Origin: Burkholderiales bacterium
Lineage (GTDB): Bacteria > Pseudomonadota > Gammaproteobacteria > Burkholderiales > Casimicrobiaceae
DNA length: 64,000 bases
Reading direction: 5' to 3'
Assembly (NCBI GenBank): GCA_020851235.1
Contig: JADZDD010000035.1
Location: 310,001-374,000, forward strand
In this document: piece by piece, positions 16,734 through 25,001 of the stretch
Position numbering within the stretch: the first letter of the stretch is position 1
How the letters are laid out: each line of letters opens with the position of its first letter
Notes under the pieces: generated by a model
What the model was told of the DNA's origin: nothing
The model's database searches: none
The model's input: only the letters and a program-made list of their open reading frames with translations
Made by a program: the position numbers and the translations under genes

Positions 16734-18440
16734 ATGGCAACCGCCGCTGCGCAGTATCGTATTTGCCCCCGCACGGGGCTGCAGTTCCACAAGTCGGCCG
16801 AGGCGCTCATCAAGGTCAACGCCGTCGCGGGCGTCGTTGCGCTGCTGCTAGGCGGCGTGCTCGCGCTCCTGATCACCCTCACCCGGTGGCAGGCAGTCCA
16901 TCTCATCGACGCGAACGAGTTCTACCTGATCCTGACCGCGCACGGTCTCGACATGCTCGTGGTCTGGATCATCTTCTTCGAGATGGCGATCCTGTACTTC
17001 TGCTCGTCGACGCTGTTGCGTTGCCGGCTCGCGACGCCCAGGCTCGCGTGGTTCGCCTTCGCGCTGATGGTGATCGGCACGGTCACGTTCAACGTCGTGA
17101 TCTTCACCGGCGATGCGACGGTGATGATGACCTCGTACCCGCCGATGCCCGCGCATCCGGCGTTCTACCTGGGCCTCATCCTCTTCGCGGTCGGCGCGCT
17201 CATCGGCTGCTTCATCTTCCTCGGCACGCTCGTCGTCGCCAAGGCCGAGAAGACGTATGAGGGCTCGGTGCCGCTCGTCACCTTCGGCGCGATCACGGCG
17301 TGCATCATCGCGATCTTCACCATCGCCTCGGGCGCCATCATCCTGATCCCGACCTTCCTGTGGTCGGCGGGCTACATCAGCCACATCGACCCGGCGATGT
17401 ACCGCGTGATCTGGTGGGCGTTTGGCCACTCGGCGCAGCAGATCAACGTCGCGGCGCACATCGCGGTGTGGTACGCGATCGCGGCAATCGTCTTCGGCGC
17501 GAAGCCCATGTCCGAGCGCGTGAGCCGCTTCGCGTTCCTGCTCTACATCCTGTTCCTGCAGCTGGCCTCGGCGCACCACATCCTCGCCGATCCGGCGGTC
17601 GGAACCGAGTGGAAGGTGTTCAACACGAGCTACGCGATGTACCTCGCGGTGCTCGCGTCGATGCTGCACGGCCTCACCGTGCCGGGCGCGATCGAGGCGG
17701 CGCAGCGTGCCAAGGGCTACACCAAGGGCCTGTTCGAGTGGCTGCGCAAGGCGCCGTGGGGCAATCCCGTGTTCTCGGGGATGTTCATCTCGCTCATCGG
17801 CTTCGGCTTCCTGGGCGGCATCTCGGGCGTGATGATGGGCACCGAGCAGCTCAACATGATCATCCACAACACGATCTACGTTCCTGGCCACTTCCACGCC
17901 ACGGTCGTGATCGGCACCACGCTCGCGTTCATGTCGCTCACGTACTTCCTGTTGCCGACGCTGTTCAACCGCGAACTGATCCTGCCCGGTTGGGCGAAGT
18001 TGCAGCCGTACGTCTTCGGCCTCGGGATGGGCGCGTTCACGCTCGCGATGATGGGTGCGGGGACGCTCGGCGTGCCGCGCCGTCACTGGGACATCACGTT
18101 CGCCGGTGCGGCGCTGCCGTACGAGTTCCCGGGCACGGCGCTGCTCATGATCGCGATCTTCGGCATCGCCGGCGTCATTGCGGTGATCGGCGGAGCGATG
18201 TACATCGTGGTCACGGTGGGCACGATCCTCTTCGGCAAGAAGCTCGATGCCGGCGCCTACTCGACGAAGGTCACGCCGCTGCGCCTGCCCGTCCAGGTTT
18301 CGCTCGTCGAGGACGGCGGTCACGGTGGCGGCTGGGGCGTGCCGGGGACCTTCGTGTTCGCGATGGTGTTCCTGGTCGCTTTCGTGCTGTACTACTTCGT
18401 CAACTGGAAGTACCTGTCCACGGTCTGGGGCTTGAGCTAG
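16734..18440 (+). CDS. B-family-like heme-copper subunit I, NO-reductase-like active site
   Basis: A 568-residue catalytic subunit with about 12-14 helices. Candidate ligands: low-spin heme His70 (TAHGLDML) and His388, high-spin heme His386 (VPGHFHATVV), CuB His232, His281 and His282 (SAHHILAD). On helix VI the sequence is WWAFGHSAQQINV: the residue four after the CuB His, Tyr in A- and B-family oxygen reductases and Glu in cNOR/qNOR, is Gln236. That argues against ordinary oxygen reduction and for an NO-reductase-like enzyme. CuA subunit II + subunit I + SCO recalls norSY-senC (sNOR) of ammonia oxidisers. The ATG at 16734 after GGGGGG is preferred over a GTG at 16719. A divergent oxygen reductase remains possible. 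Confidence 0.85.
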   Translation: MATAAAQYRICPRTGLQFHKSAEALIKVNAVAGVVALLLGGVLALLITLTRWQAVHLIDANEFYLILTAHGLDMLVVWIIFFEMAILYFCSSTLLRCRLATPRLAWFAFALMVIGTVTFNVVIFTGDATVMMTSYPPMPAHPAFYLGLILFAVGALIGCFIFLGTLVVAKAEKTYEGSVPLVTFGAITACIIAIFTIASGAIILIPTFLWSAGYISHIDPAMYRVIWWAFGHSAQQINVAAHIAVWYAIAAIVFGAKPMSERVSRFAFLLYILFLQLASAHHILADPAVGTEWKVFNTSYAMYLAVLASMLHGLTVPGAIEAAQRAKGYTKGLFEWLRKAPWGNPVFSGMFISLIGFGFLGGISGVMMGTEQLNMIIHNTIYVPGHFHATVVIGTTLAFMSLTYFLLPTLFNRELILPGWAKLQPYVFGLGMGAFTLAMMGAGTLGVPRRHWDITFAGAALPYEFPGTALLMIAIFGIAGVIAVIGGAMYIVVTVGTILFGKKLDAGAYSTKVTPLRLPVQVSLVEDGGHGGGWGVPGTFVFAMVFLVAFVLYYFVNWKYLSTVWGLS

Positions 18441-18516
18441 GCGACAGCGCCGTGCCCATGCAATCCAAACCGGCGGCGCCGGGCTGCGATCCGCGGTCCG
18501 GCGCTGGAGTCCTGGC

Positions 18517-19383
18517 ATGAAGGCGTTGCTCAATCTCTTCAAGCTGCGCATCGGCGTGGCGATCGCGCTCACCGCGGTCGCCGGCCTGATGATCTCGCCG
18601 GGAGGCACGCTGTCCGCGTGGCAGAGCGTGATCCTGACGCTCGCGGTGCTCCTCTCGTCGGCTGCGGCGGGCGCGTTCAACCAGTTCTACGAGGTCGACC
18701 TCGACGCGCGGATGGCGCGCACCCGACGCCGCCCGTTCGTGAGCGGGCAGATGCGGCACCATCGCGGCTGGCTCGCGCTCATCGTCGCGCTCACCGGGAT
18801 CGCGGTGGCCGCCGCCTGGCTCGCCACCAACGCCACCGCCGCGCTGTACACGTTCCTCGGCGCCTTCTTCTACGCCATCGTCTACACGGTGTGGCTCAAG
18901 CGCCGCAGCCCCTGGAACATCGTGATCGGGGGATTGGCCGGCAGCTTCGCGGTGCTCGCGGGCGCCGCGGCGGTCTCGCCGCAGCTGTCGCCGGAAGCGC
19001 TCGTTCTCGCTTTGGTCCTGTTCCTCTGGACGCCCCCGCATTTCTGGAGCCTCGCGATCGTGTGTCGCGACGACTACGCGAGCGTGGGGGTTCCGATGCT
19101 GCCGGTGGTCAAGGGCGATCGCTTCGCGGCGTGGACGATTTTCTGGCACTCGATCGCCATGGTCGGGTGCTCGCTGGCCCTCGGGTTCCTGGGTCCGGGC
19201 TGGATCTACCTCGCGAGTGCCGCCAGCGGTGGCGCGCTCTTCATCTGGAGGGCCTGGCTCCTCGCGCGCACGCCGAATCGCGCCAATGCCGCAGCGAGCT
19301 TCCACGCGTCGCTCATCCAGTTGTCGCTGCTTCTCCTGGGAACCATCGCCGACGGGTGGATGAGGGCCTCGCTCGGGGCCTGA
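18517..19383 (+). CDS. ctaB: Heme O synthase (protoheme IX farnesyltransferase)
   Basis: A 288-residue UbiA-type prenyltransferase that adds a farnesyl chain to heme B to give heme O. The allylic diphosphate site is NQFYEVDLDARMARTRRRP near residue 62, and the second conserved loop is YTVWLKRRSPWNIVIGG. Several hydrophobic helices are present. It sits in the heme-copper operon, so the adjacent enzyme probably carries heme O or A; a CtaA-like gene lies at the other end of the same run. The gap to subunit I is 76 bases. Confidence 0.93.
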   Translation: MKALLNLFKLRIGVAIALTAVAGLMISPGGTLSAWQSVILTLAVLLSSAAAGAFNQFYEVDLDARMARTRRRPFVSGQMRHHRGWLALIVALTGIAVAAAWLATNATAALYTFLGAFFYAIVYTVWLKRRSPWNIVIGGLAGSFAVLAGAAAVSPQLSPEALVLALVLFLWTPPHFWSLAIVCRDDYASVGVPMLPVVKGDRFAAWTIFWHSIAMVGCSLALGFLGPGWIYLASAASGGALFIWRAWLLARTPNRANAAASFHASLIQLSLLLLGTIADGWMRASLGA

Positions 19384-19387
19384 CGTC

Positions 19388-20239
19388 GTGGCCGGTCGCG
19401 CGCTGCGCCGCTTCCCCGTCACGCGCGCGACGGCGGCTTGGCTCGTTGCCGGCGCGCTCGTGCTCGTTGCGCCGACACCGGCAGCGACGGCGGCAGCCGA
19501 GGCGACGACCACGGATCGATCCCGCGATTACCAGCAGGTGATCGCGACGAGTCAGGCAGCGATCGGCCGGCCCCTGCTCGATGTGCGCCTTCGCGACACC
19601 GCCGGCAAGGACGTGCGTCTGCGGGACTTCCAGGGTCGCCCGCTGCTCGTGAGCCTCGTCTACACCGGCTGCTTCCAGGCCTGCCCGGTGACGACGCAGT
19701 TTCTCGCGCAGGCGGTGCGCGAGGCGCGCCGCGCCTTGGGCGAAGACAGCTTCACGGTCGTGTCGATCGGCTTCAACCAGCCCTTCGACACCCCCGCCGC
19801 CATGGCCGCGTTCAAGCGCCAGAACCGCATCGACGAGGCCGACTGGCACTTCCTCAGCCCCGACCCGACGCAGGTCGACGCGCTCACCGCCAATCTGGGC
19901 TTCGTCTACGAAGCCACGCCCAAGGGCTTCGACCACGTGACGCAGGTGACGATCGTCGACGGCGAAGGCGTCATCTATCGCCAGGTCTACGGCGAGACGT
20001 TCGACCTGCCGATGCTCGTGCAGCCGCTCAAGGAGTTACGCCAGGGCGAAGCCTCGCGCGCGGTCACGCTCGACAACGTCTGGGAGAAGGTCGTGCTCTA
20101 CTGCACGGTCTACGACCCGCAAACCGGCGCCTACCGCGTCAACTACTCATTGTTCTTCGAGATCTTCGCAGGCCTCACCACCCTGGGGGCGGTCGCCTGG
20201 TTCACGCTGCGGGAGCTACGACGGACGAAGCGTGTCTGA
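19388..20239 (+). CDS. SCO/SenC-family copper chaperone with C-terminal helix
   Basis: A 283-residue thioredoxin-fold protein. It has an N-terminal membrane/signal segment (about residues 15-36), the copper-binding CFQACP motif and the distal His in KGFDHVTQV, the complete Cys-x3-Cys/His set of SCO proteins. Unusually, a second hydrophobic helix (ALTTLGAVAWFTLRE region) ends the protein, after a region resembling the extended SCO proteins encoded with ba3-like enzymes. It would build the CuA centre of the adjacent subunit II. The GTG start lies four bases after ctaB, and a five-base gap leads to the next gene. Confidence 0.88.
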   Translation: MAGRALRRFPVTRATAAWLVAGALVLVAPTPAATAAAEATTTDRSRDYQQVIATSQAAIGRPLLDVRLRDTAGKDVRLRDFQGRPLLVSLVYTGCFQACPVTTQFLAQAVREARRALGEDSFTVVSIGFNQPFDTPAAMAAFKRQNRIDEADWHFLSPDPTQVDALTANLGFVYEATPKGFDHVTQVTIVDGEGVIYRQVYGETFDLPMLVQPLKELRQGEASRAVTLDNVWEKVVLYCTVYDPQTGAYRVNYSLFFEIFAGLTTLGAVAWFTLRELRRTKRV

Positions 20240-20244
20240 GTCGC

Positions 20245-21879
20245 GTGGCTCGACCTGTCACCGATCTGCGCCGGGAGCTTCGCCCGCACTCCGCCCTCCC
20301 GCCGCTTGCCTTGCCCGCGCCGACGGGGAGCGCCGGCGCGCCCGCGGCGCTCTGGCGTGCGGCGGAGTCCGCGCTCGATCGCCTGTGCGGCGTGGACGAC
20401 AATCCCCTGCGCCAGCTGGGGGCGATCGGCTTCTACCTTTTCTGGCTCATCGCCGTGACGGGGGGCTATCTTTACATCTTCTACGAAACGAGCGTCGCCG
20501 GCGCGCACGCCTCGGTCGAAGCACTCACGCACGGCCAGTGGTGGGCGGGCGGCGTGATGCGAAGCCTCCACCGCTATGCCTCGGATGCCTTCATCGCCGT
20601 GATCGTCCTGCACCTCGTGCGCGAGCTCATGCTCGGGCGCTTTCGCGGCTTCCGCTGGTACAGCTGGGTGAGCGGCGTGCCGACGTTGTGGCTCGCGGTG
20701 GCGGCCGGCGTCGTCGGCTACTGGATGGTGTGGGACGACCTCGCGCTGTTCGTGGCGACCGCCACCACCGAATGGTTCGGCGCGCTTCCCGGGTTCGGTG
20801 CGGCGCTCGTGCGCAACTTCATCGCCGAGGGGGCGGTGTCGGATCGCCTGTTTTCGTTGGTCGCCTTCCTCCACATCGGCCTGCCGCTCGTGTTGCTCCT
20901 CGTGATGTGGATGCACGTGCAGCGGCTGACGCGGCCGCAGACGGGAACGACGCGCCGCGTGGCCCTCACGGGACTCGCCGCGCTCGTCGCGCTGTCGCTC
21001 GTCGCGCCGGCGGTCTCCGGGCCGCCGGCCGACCTCACGCGGATCGCGACGAGCCTGCCGATCGACTGGTTCTACCTCGCCCCGCTGCCCGCGCTGTACA
21101 CCGCCTCGCCGGAAGCGGTCTGGGTCGCAAGCGTCGGTGCGACGCTGCTTCTGGTCGTGGCGCCGTGGCTCGGACGCACGCCGCGGCCGCGGCCGGCGGT
21201 GGTCGAGCCGGCGCATTGCAACGGTTGCCGGCGCTGCTTCGACGATTGCCCCTACGCCGCGATCGCGATGGCGGCGCACCCGAGCGGCAAGGGCGAGATC
21301 GCCGTGGTCGACGCCGACCGTTGCGCCTCATGCGGGATCTGCGCGGGGTCGTGCCCCTCGGCCGTCCCCTTCCGCTCGACCGCAACGCTCGCAAGCGGCA
21401 TCGACCTGCCGCATTTCACGGTCGACATGCTGCGTGCCGCCATCGACGCGACGCTGCGGCCTGCCGGCACGGCCGGGACCACGCTCGTCTTCGCCTGTGG
21501 CCACGGCGCCGCACCCACACCTCAGCCCGGGCTCGCCATCTTCACGCTGCCCTGCGCGGGCCTGCTGCCGCCGACCTTCGTCGAGTACGGCCTGCGCCTG
21601 GGCGCGACCGGTGTCGTGGTCGTAACGTGTGCTCCGGGCGATTGCGAATACCGCTTCGGGTTACGATGGACGCTCGAGCGGCTCGAGGGCACGCGTCCGC
21701 CGCGTCTGCGCCGCAGCGTCGACCGGTCGCGGCTCGCGGTGATCCAGGCCGGCCCCGGGAGTCGAGCGGCCCTCGATCGCGACATCGAAGCATTCCGCGC
21801 GCGGCTTGCTGCCCGCGCAACAGGTTCGGCAGCCGGCGGCACGAGCCGCCCCACGCTTGGAGAAACGACCCATGGCTAA
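20245..21879 (+). CDS. Cytochrome b - 2[4Fe-4S] - MvhD-like fusion
   Basis: A 544-residue fusion. Residues 55-310 form a cytochrome b N-terminal module with His109/His123 and His210/His224 as bis-His ligands of two hemes. Residues 322-375 hold two [4Fe-4S] motifs (HCNGCRRCFDDCP; RCASCGICAGSCP). The C-terminus resembles the delta subunit of methyl-viologen-reducing hydrogenase (MvhD), with Cys418, Cys437 and CAPGDCEY (Cys462, Cys467). MvhD-type domains carry electrons to heterodisulfide-reductase-type partners. No hydrogenase or Hdr gene is in the window, so the partner is unknown. The GTG at 20245 is the only start codon fitting after the SCO stop; the ribosome site is weak, suggesting coupling. 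Its cytochrome part is clearly paralogous to the 13744-15663 product. Confidence 0.85.
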   Translation: MARPVTDLRRELRPHSALPPLALPAPTGSAGAPAALWRAAESALDRLCGVDDNPLRQLGAIGFYLFWLIAVTGGYLYIFYETSVAGAHASVEALTHGQWWAGGVMRSLHRYASDAFIAVIVLHLVRELMLGRFRGFRWYSWVSGVPTLWLAVAAGVVGYWMVWDDLALFVATATTEWFGALPGFGAALVRNFIAEGAVSDRLFSLVAFLHIGLPLVLLLVMWMHVQRLTRPQTGTTRRVALTGLAALVALSLVAPAVSGPPADLTRIATSLPIDWFYLAPLPALYTASPEAVWVASVGATLLLVVAPWLGRTPRPRPAVVEPAHCNGCRRCFDDCPYAAIAMAAHPSGKGEIAVVDADRCASCGICAGSCPSAVPFRSTATLASGIDLPHFTVDMLRAAIDATLRPAGTAGTTLVFACGHGAAPTPQPGLAIFTLPCAGLLPPTFVEYGLRLGATGVVVVTCAPGDCEYRFGLRWTLERLEGTRPPRLRRSVDRSRLAVIQAGPGSRAALDRDIEAFRARLAARATGSAAGGTSRPTLGETTHG

Positions 21880-22378
21880 CTTGACGCTGCGCTACGGTGG
21901 ACAGGCGATCCTCTACGTCCTGTTTGCCGCGTTCGTCGGCTACTTCTCGACCTCGCCGCCGTACCAGCACCTGCCCCCGGACCAGGCGCTGCTGCGGCTG
22001 TCGTTCCGCGCCCCGGGGCAGCTCACCACCGACTGCCGTCCGCGCAGCCCCGAAGAGCTCGCCAAGATGTCACCCCAACTGCGCGCGCAGATGGACTGCC
22101 CGCGCGAGCGCTCGCCGGTGCACGTGCGGGTCGACCTCGACGGCAAGCTCATGCTGGACGAGACCTTCGCCCCGGCGGGGCTGCGCCGCGACGGTGCCGC
22201 GAGCGGCTACCGCCGTCAGCCGATCCCGGCCGGCGAGCACCTCCTGCGCGTGCAGGTGAACGACAGCGTTCGCGTCAAGGGCTTCACGCACGAGGCGGAA
22301 CGGCGCCTCACGCTCGCGCCCGGACAGGTGGTCCTGATCGACTTCCTTCCCGACCAGGGCGGGGTGGTGATCCGTTGA
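21872..22378 (+). CDS. Membrane-anchored protein of unknown function
   Basis: A 168-residue protein of no family I recognise. The ATG at 21872 overlaps the end of the previous gene and follows TTGGAG. One N-terminal helix (about residues 9-27) is followed by a soluble domain, probably periplasmic. This contains two Cys (in LTTDCRPRSPEEL and AQMDCPRERSP), an acidic VRVDLDGKLMLDETF strand and a repeated beta-like pattern ending VVLIDFLPDQGGVVIR. The position between the MvhD-fusion cytochrome and the second heme-copper subunit suggests a subunit or assembly factor of that complex. Confidence 0.7.
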   Translation: MANLTLRYGGQAILYVLFAAFVGYFSTSPPYQHLPPDQALLRLSFRAPGQLTTDCRPRSPEELAKMSPQLRAQMDCPRERSPVHVRVDLDGKLMLDETFAPAGLRRDGAASGYRRQPIPAGEHLLRVQVNDSVRVKGFTHEAERRLTLAPGQVVLIDFLPDQGGVVIR

Positions 22379-22385
22379 GTCGAGG

Positions 22386-23858
22386 ATGGCAACGGCAGGC
22401 GACCCGGTGCGACGCATCGGCGCGGCGGGATCTCCGGTGAGCAACGCGCCACCGGCCGGCTCCGCGCGCACGTTCGAGCGTGCCGCGGAGGTGCTGCGCG
22501 CGGCTCGCTTCGACATTCCCGTCCCCGCCGCGGGCCAGCGTGCCATCGCCACCGGCTGGCTGCTGCTCGGCGTCGCGGCGCTCGTCGGCGCCGGCGTGTT
22601 CTCGATCCTGCTCGTGCTCGCCCGCACGCCGTTCTTCGCCGGATTCGTTCCTGCCGGTGACTTCTTCCGCGTGGCCCTCGTCGTCCACGTCGACCTGTCG
22701 GTCCTCGTGTGGTTCGTGTCGATGGCGGGCGTGCTGTGGACGCTCGACACCTCGCCCCGGCTCGTGGGCCTGGGCTGGCTCGCGCTGGGTGTCACCGGGG
22801 CAGGAACCGCGCTCATGGCGGCGGCACCGTTCACCGGAGCCGCGACTCCGGTCATGTCGAACTACGTGCCGGTCCTCGACAACCCGACGTTTCTTGCCGG
22901 GCTCATCGTGCTCGGGGGCGGATTCACGCTGCTCACGCTGCGCTCGTTCGTCGCCCCGGCGCGCATGAGCCTCACCCTCGACGGCACCGACGCGCTGCGC
23001 TTCGGCCTCAAGGCCGCGGCGGTGTCGAGCGCGCTTGCGCTGATGGCGCTCGTGTGGTCGCTCGTCGAGGTGCCACGCGAGCTCGACGCGCTCACCTATT
23101 ACGAACTCCTCTTCTGGGGACCGGGGCACGTCGTGCAGTTCACCTGGACGCTGCTCATGCTGGTCGCCTGGGCGTGGCTTGCCACCCTCGCGAACTCGCC
23201 GCTGCCGCTGTCCTCCCGCGTCGTCGCGCTCATCTATGCGATCGGGCTCGTCTCGGTGTTCGTCGCCCCGCTCATCTATCTCAACTGGACCGTGGTTTCG
23301 GTCGAGCATCGGCGCATGATGACCTGGCTCATGCGCTTCGGCGGCGGACTCGCGATCCTGCCGATGGTACTGGCGCTCGCGGTGGCCCTGGTGCGCCAGC
23401 GCAGCACCACCCCGACGACGCGCCCGTTGCGAGCGGCGCTCGTCGCATCGCTTTTGCTGTTTTCCGCCGGCGGCCTCATCGGCTTCCTCATCAAGGGCTC
23501 CGACGTGCGCATTCCCGCGCACTACCACGGCTCGATCGTCGGCGTGACGCTCGCACTCATGGGACTCGCCTACGCGCTGCTGCCACGACTGGGCTTTCGC
23601 GAGGTCGAGGGCCGCATCGCCGACTGGCAACCGTGGCTGTACGGCGGCGGGCAGTTGCTGCACATCCTGGGCCTGTTGTGGTCCGGTGGTTACGGCGTGC
23701 AGCGCAAGGTGGCCGGCGCCGAGCAGACGCTGCGCAGCACGCAGGAAGTCCTCGGCATGGGCTTGATGGGGCTCGGTGGGCTCCTCGCCATCGCCGGCGG
23801 CATGTTCTTCGTTTGGGTGGTGCTCGACAGTGTCCTGCGCACCCGCGCCGCCCGATGA
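22386..23858 (+). CDS. Divergent heme-copper subunit I-like protein
   Basis: A 490-residue membrane protein with the PF00115-type layout of about 12 helices. Candidate ligands: low-spin His101 (VVHVDLSVLVWF) and His381, high-spin heme His379 (IPAHYHGSIVG), CuB His248 (WGPGHVVQFTW). The usual CuB His-His pair reads EHRRMM here: His308 is present but the second position is Arg309. The residue four after His248 is Phe, not Tyr, Glu or Gln. The active site therefore differs from oxygen reductases and from the subunit at 16734-18440. It may be an unusual NO reductase branch or an electron-transfer subunit. Starts at 22386 or 22437 are possible. It is coupled to the CtaA-like gene (ATGA). Confidence 0.75.
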   Translation: MATAGDPVRRIGAAGSPVSNAPPAGSARTFERAAEVLRAARFDIPVPAAGQRAIATGWLLLGVAALVGAGVFSILLVLARTPFFAGFVPAGDFFRVALVVHVDLSVLVWFVSMAGVLWTLDTSPRLVGLGWLALGVTGAGTALMAAAPFTGAATPVMSNYVPVLDNPTFLAGLIVLGGGFTLLTLRSFVAPARMSLTLDGTDALRFGLKAAAVSSALALMALVWSLVEVPRELDALTYYELLFWGPGHVVQFTWTLLMLVAWAWLATLANSPLPLSSRVVALIYAIGLVSVFVAPLIYLNWTVVSVEHRRMMTWLMRFGGGLAILPMVLALAVALVRQRSTTPTTRPLRAALVASLLLFSAGGLIGFLIKGSDVRIPAHYHGSIVGVTLALMGLAYALLPRLGFREVEGRIADWQPWLYGGGQLLHILGLLWSGGYGVQRKVAGAEQTLRSTQEVLGMGLMGLGGLLAIAGGMFFVWVVLDSVLRTRAAR

Positions 23859-24856
23859 TCCGCCTCCTCGCCGTCGTTGCCGCGCTCGCGACGGTGTGCA
23901 TCACGGCGTCGAGCGCCTTCATCCGCCACGCCCAGAACGGCGTGGGCTGCGCGGATTGGCCCGCGTGCTACCGCGCGATGGCGACGGCGCCGCACGGGCC
24001 CGGACCCGCCGCTACCGTCGGGCACGCGGGCAGCGATGTGGCGAGCCCGGCGCAGCGCGCGACGGCGACGACCGACCTGCCGGGCGTGCGTGCGGCGCGG
24101 GCGCTGCATCGGGCCAGTGCAACGCTCGTCGGCGTCGTCGTCCTCTTTGTCGCGGTACTCGGCTGGTCGGCGCTCGCGGCCGCGGGGCGTGGGGTGGCTG
24201 CGGCGGCCGTGGTCGTCACCGCATTCCTCGCCTGGCTCGGCCGCTACACGCCACACGATCTGCCGCTCGTCACGCTCGGCAACCTCCTGGGCGGGCTCGT
24301 GCTGACCGCAGCGCTGGCGTGGGTTGCCGCGGCACTGCGGGTGAAGAGCAAGGCGACCCCGCCGCCGGCCGCAACCGCGCCCGCCGCGCGTACCGGACCT
24401 CCCGTTGCCGCGGCCGCGATCCGGCGCGGCGCCCTCGCCGCACTCGCGCTGCTCGCGCTCGCTGCGTGGACCGGCACGATGATCGGTGCCCGCCACGCGA
24501 TCGACGCCTGCGGGGCGGCGCCGTGTGCAAGCGGCGTGCAGTGGGTAGCGGCAGCCTTCGACCCCTTCCAGGCGTTGGCTCCCGTCGAGGCCGGCGCGGG
24601 GCGGGGGCTCCACGTGGCGCACCGGGTCGTGACGCTCGCCTTCGCCGTCGTGGTGGGGCTCGTGGCGTGGCGGCTGCGCCGGGTGCAGCGGGGACTCGCC
24701 GTAGCGCTGGCGCTGCTCGTCGTCGCCCAGGTGCTCATCGGCGCGGCGACCGTGCAAGGCGCCCAGCCGCTCGTCTCGACGACGCTGCACAACGCGGTGG
24801 CCGCGCTCCTTGCGCTGGTGCTGGGATTCGCCGCCGGACGCGCCACCCGGGCGTAA
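23855..24856 (+). CDS. COX15/CtaA-family heme A synthase-like protein
   Basis: A 333-residue polytopic membrane protein. The early segment HAQNGVGCADWPACYR corresponds to the conserved region after helix 1 in COX15/CtaA, and heme-ligand His candidates occur in RALHRASAT, HVAHRVVTLA and TTLHNAVAAL, matching the paired helical-bundle design of the family. Two Cys (CGAAPCASG) between the halves recall the redox-active Cys loop of bacterial CtaA. Together with CtaB it suggests heme A production for this cluster, but related proteins lacking that activity exist. The ATG overlaps the previous stop. Confidence 0.8.
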   Translation: MIRLLAVVAALATVCITASSAFIRHAQNGVGCADWPACYRAMATAPHGPGPAATVGHAGSDVASPAQRATATTDLPGVRAARALHRASATLVGVVVLFVAVLGWSALAAAGRGVAAAAVVVTAFLAWLGRYTPHDLPLVTLGNLLGGLVLTAALAWVAAALRVKSKATPPPAATAPAARTGPPVAAAAIRRGALAALALLALAAWTGTMIGARHAIDACGAAPCASGVQWVAAAFDPFQALAPVEAGAGRGLHVAHRVVTLAFAVVVGLVAWRLRRVQRGLAVALALLVVAQVLIGAATVQGAQPLVSTTLHNAVAALLALVLGFAAGRATRA

Positions 24857-25001
24857 GTCCGCGCACCACGTCGTGGAGGCGGCCAACGCCGATGGGACGC
24901 AACCCTCGCCGGCGGGCGTAAGCCGCGCCGGCGTGTGCATGTTCGAGGACGGCAGCGCCTGACGCCTGCGTCTGGCGAAGCAGCGGCGGATTCGCGCCGC
25001 C

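Noticed and set aside
16734-18440. Plain label of ba3-type cytochrome c oxidase subunit I
   Set aside because: The helix-VI tyrosine position is Gln, which is not compatible with the standard oxygen-reduction chemistry of that family, so a neutral, NO-reductase-like call was kept.
16848-18680. 610-codon minus-strand open frame across heme-copper subunit I
   Set aside because: Composition is a low-complexity Arg/Asp/Glu mixture; the plus strand encodes an unmistakable heme-copper subunit.
19438-20244. Long N-terminal extension of the cytochrome b-MvhD fusion into the SCO gene
   Set aside because: The frame is open upstream but reads as an out-of-frame copy of the SCO gene. Conserved cytochrome sequence begins only after 20245.
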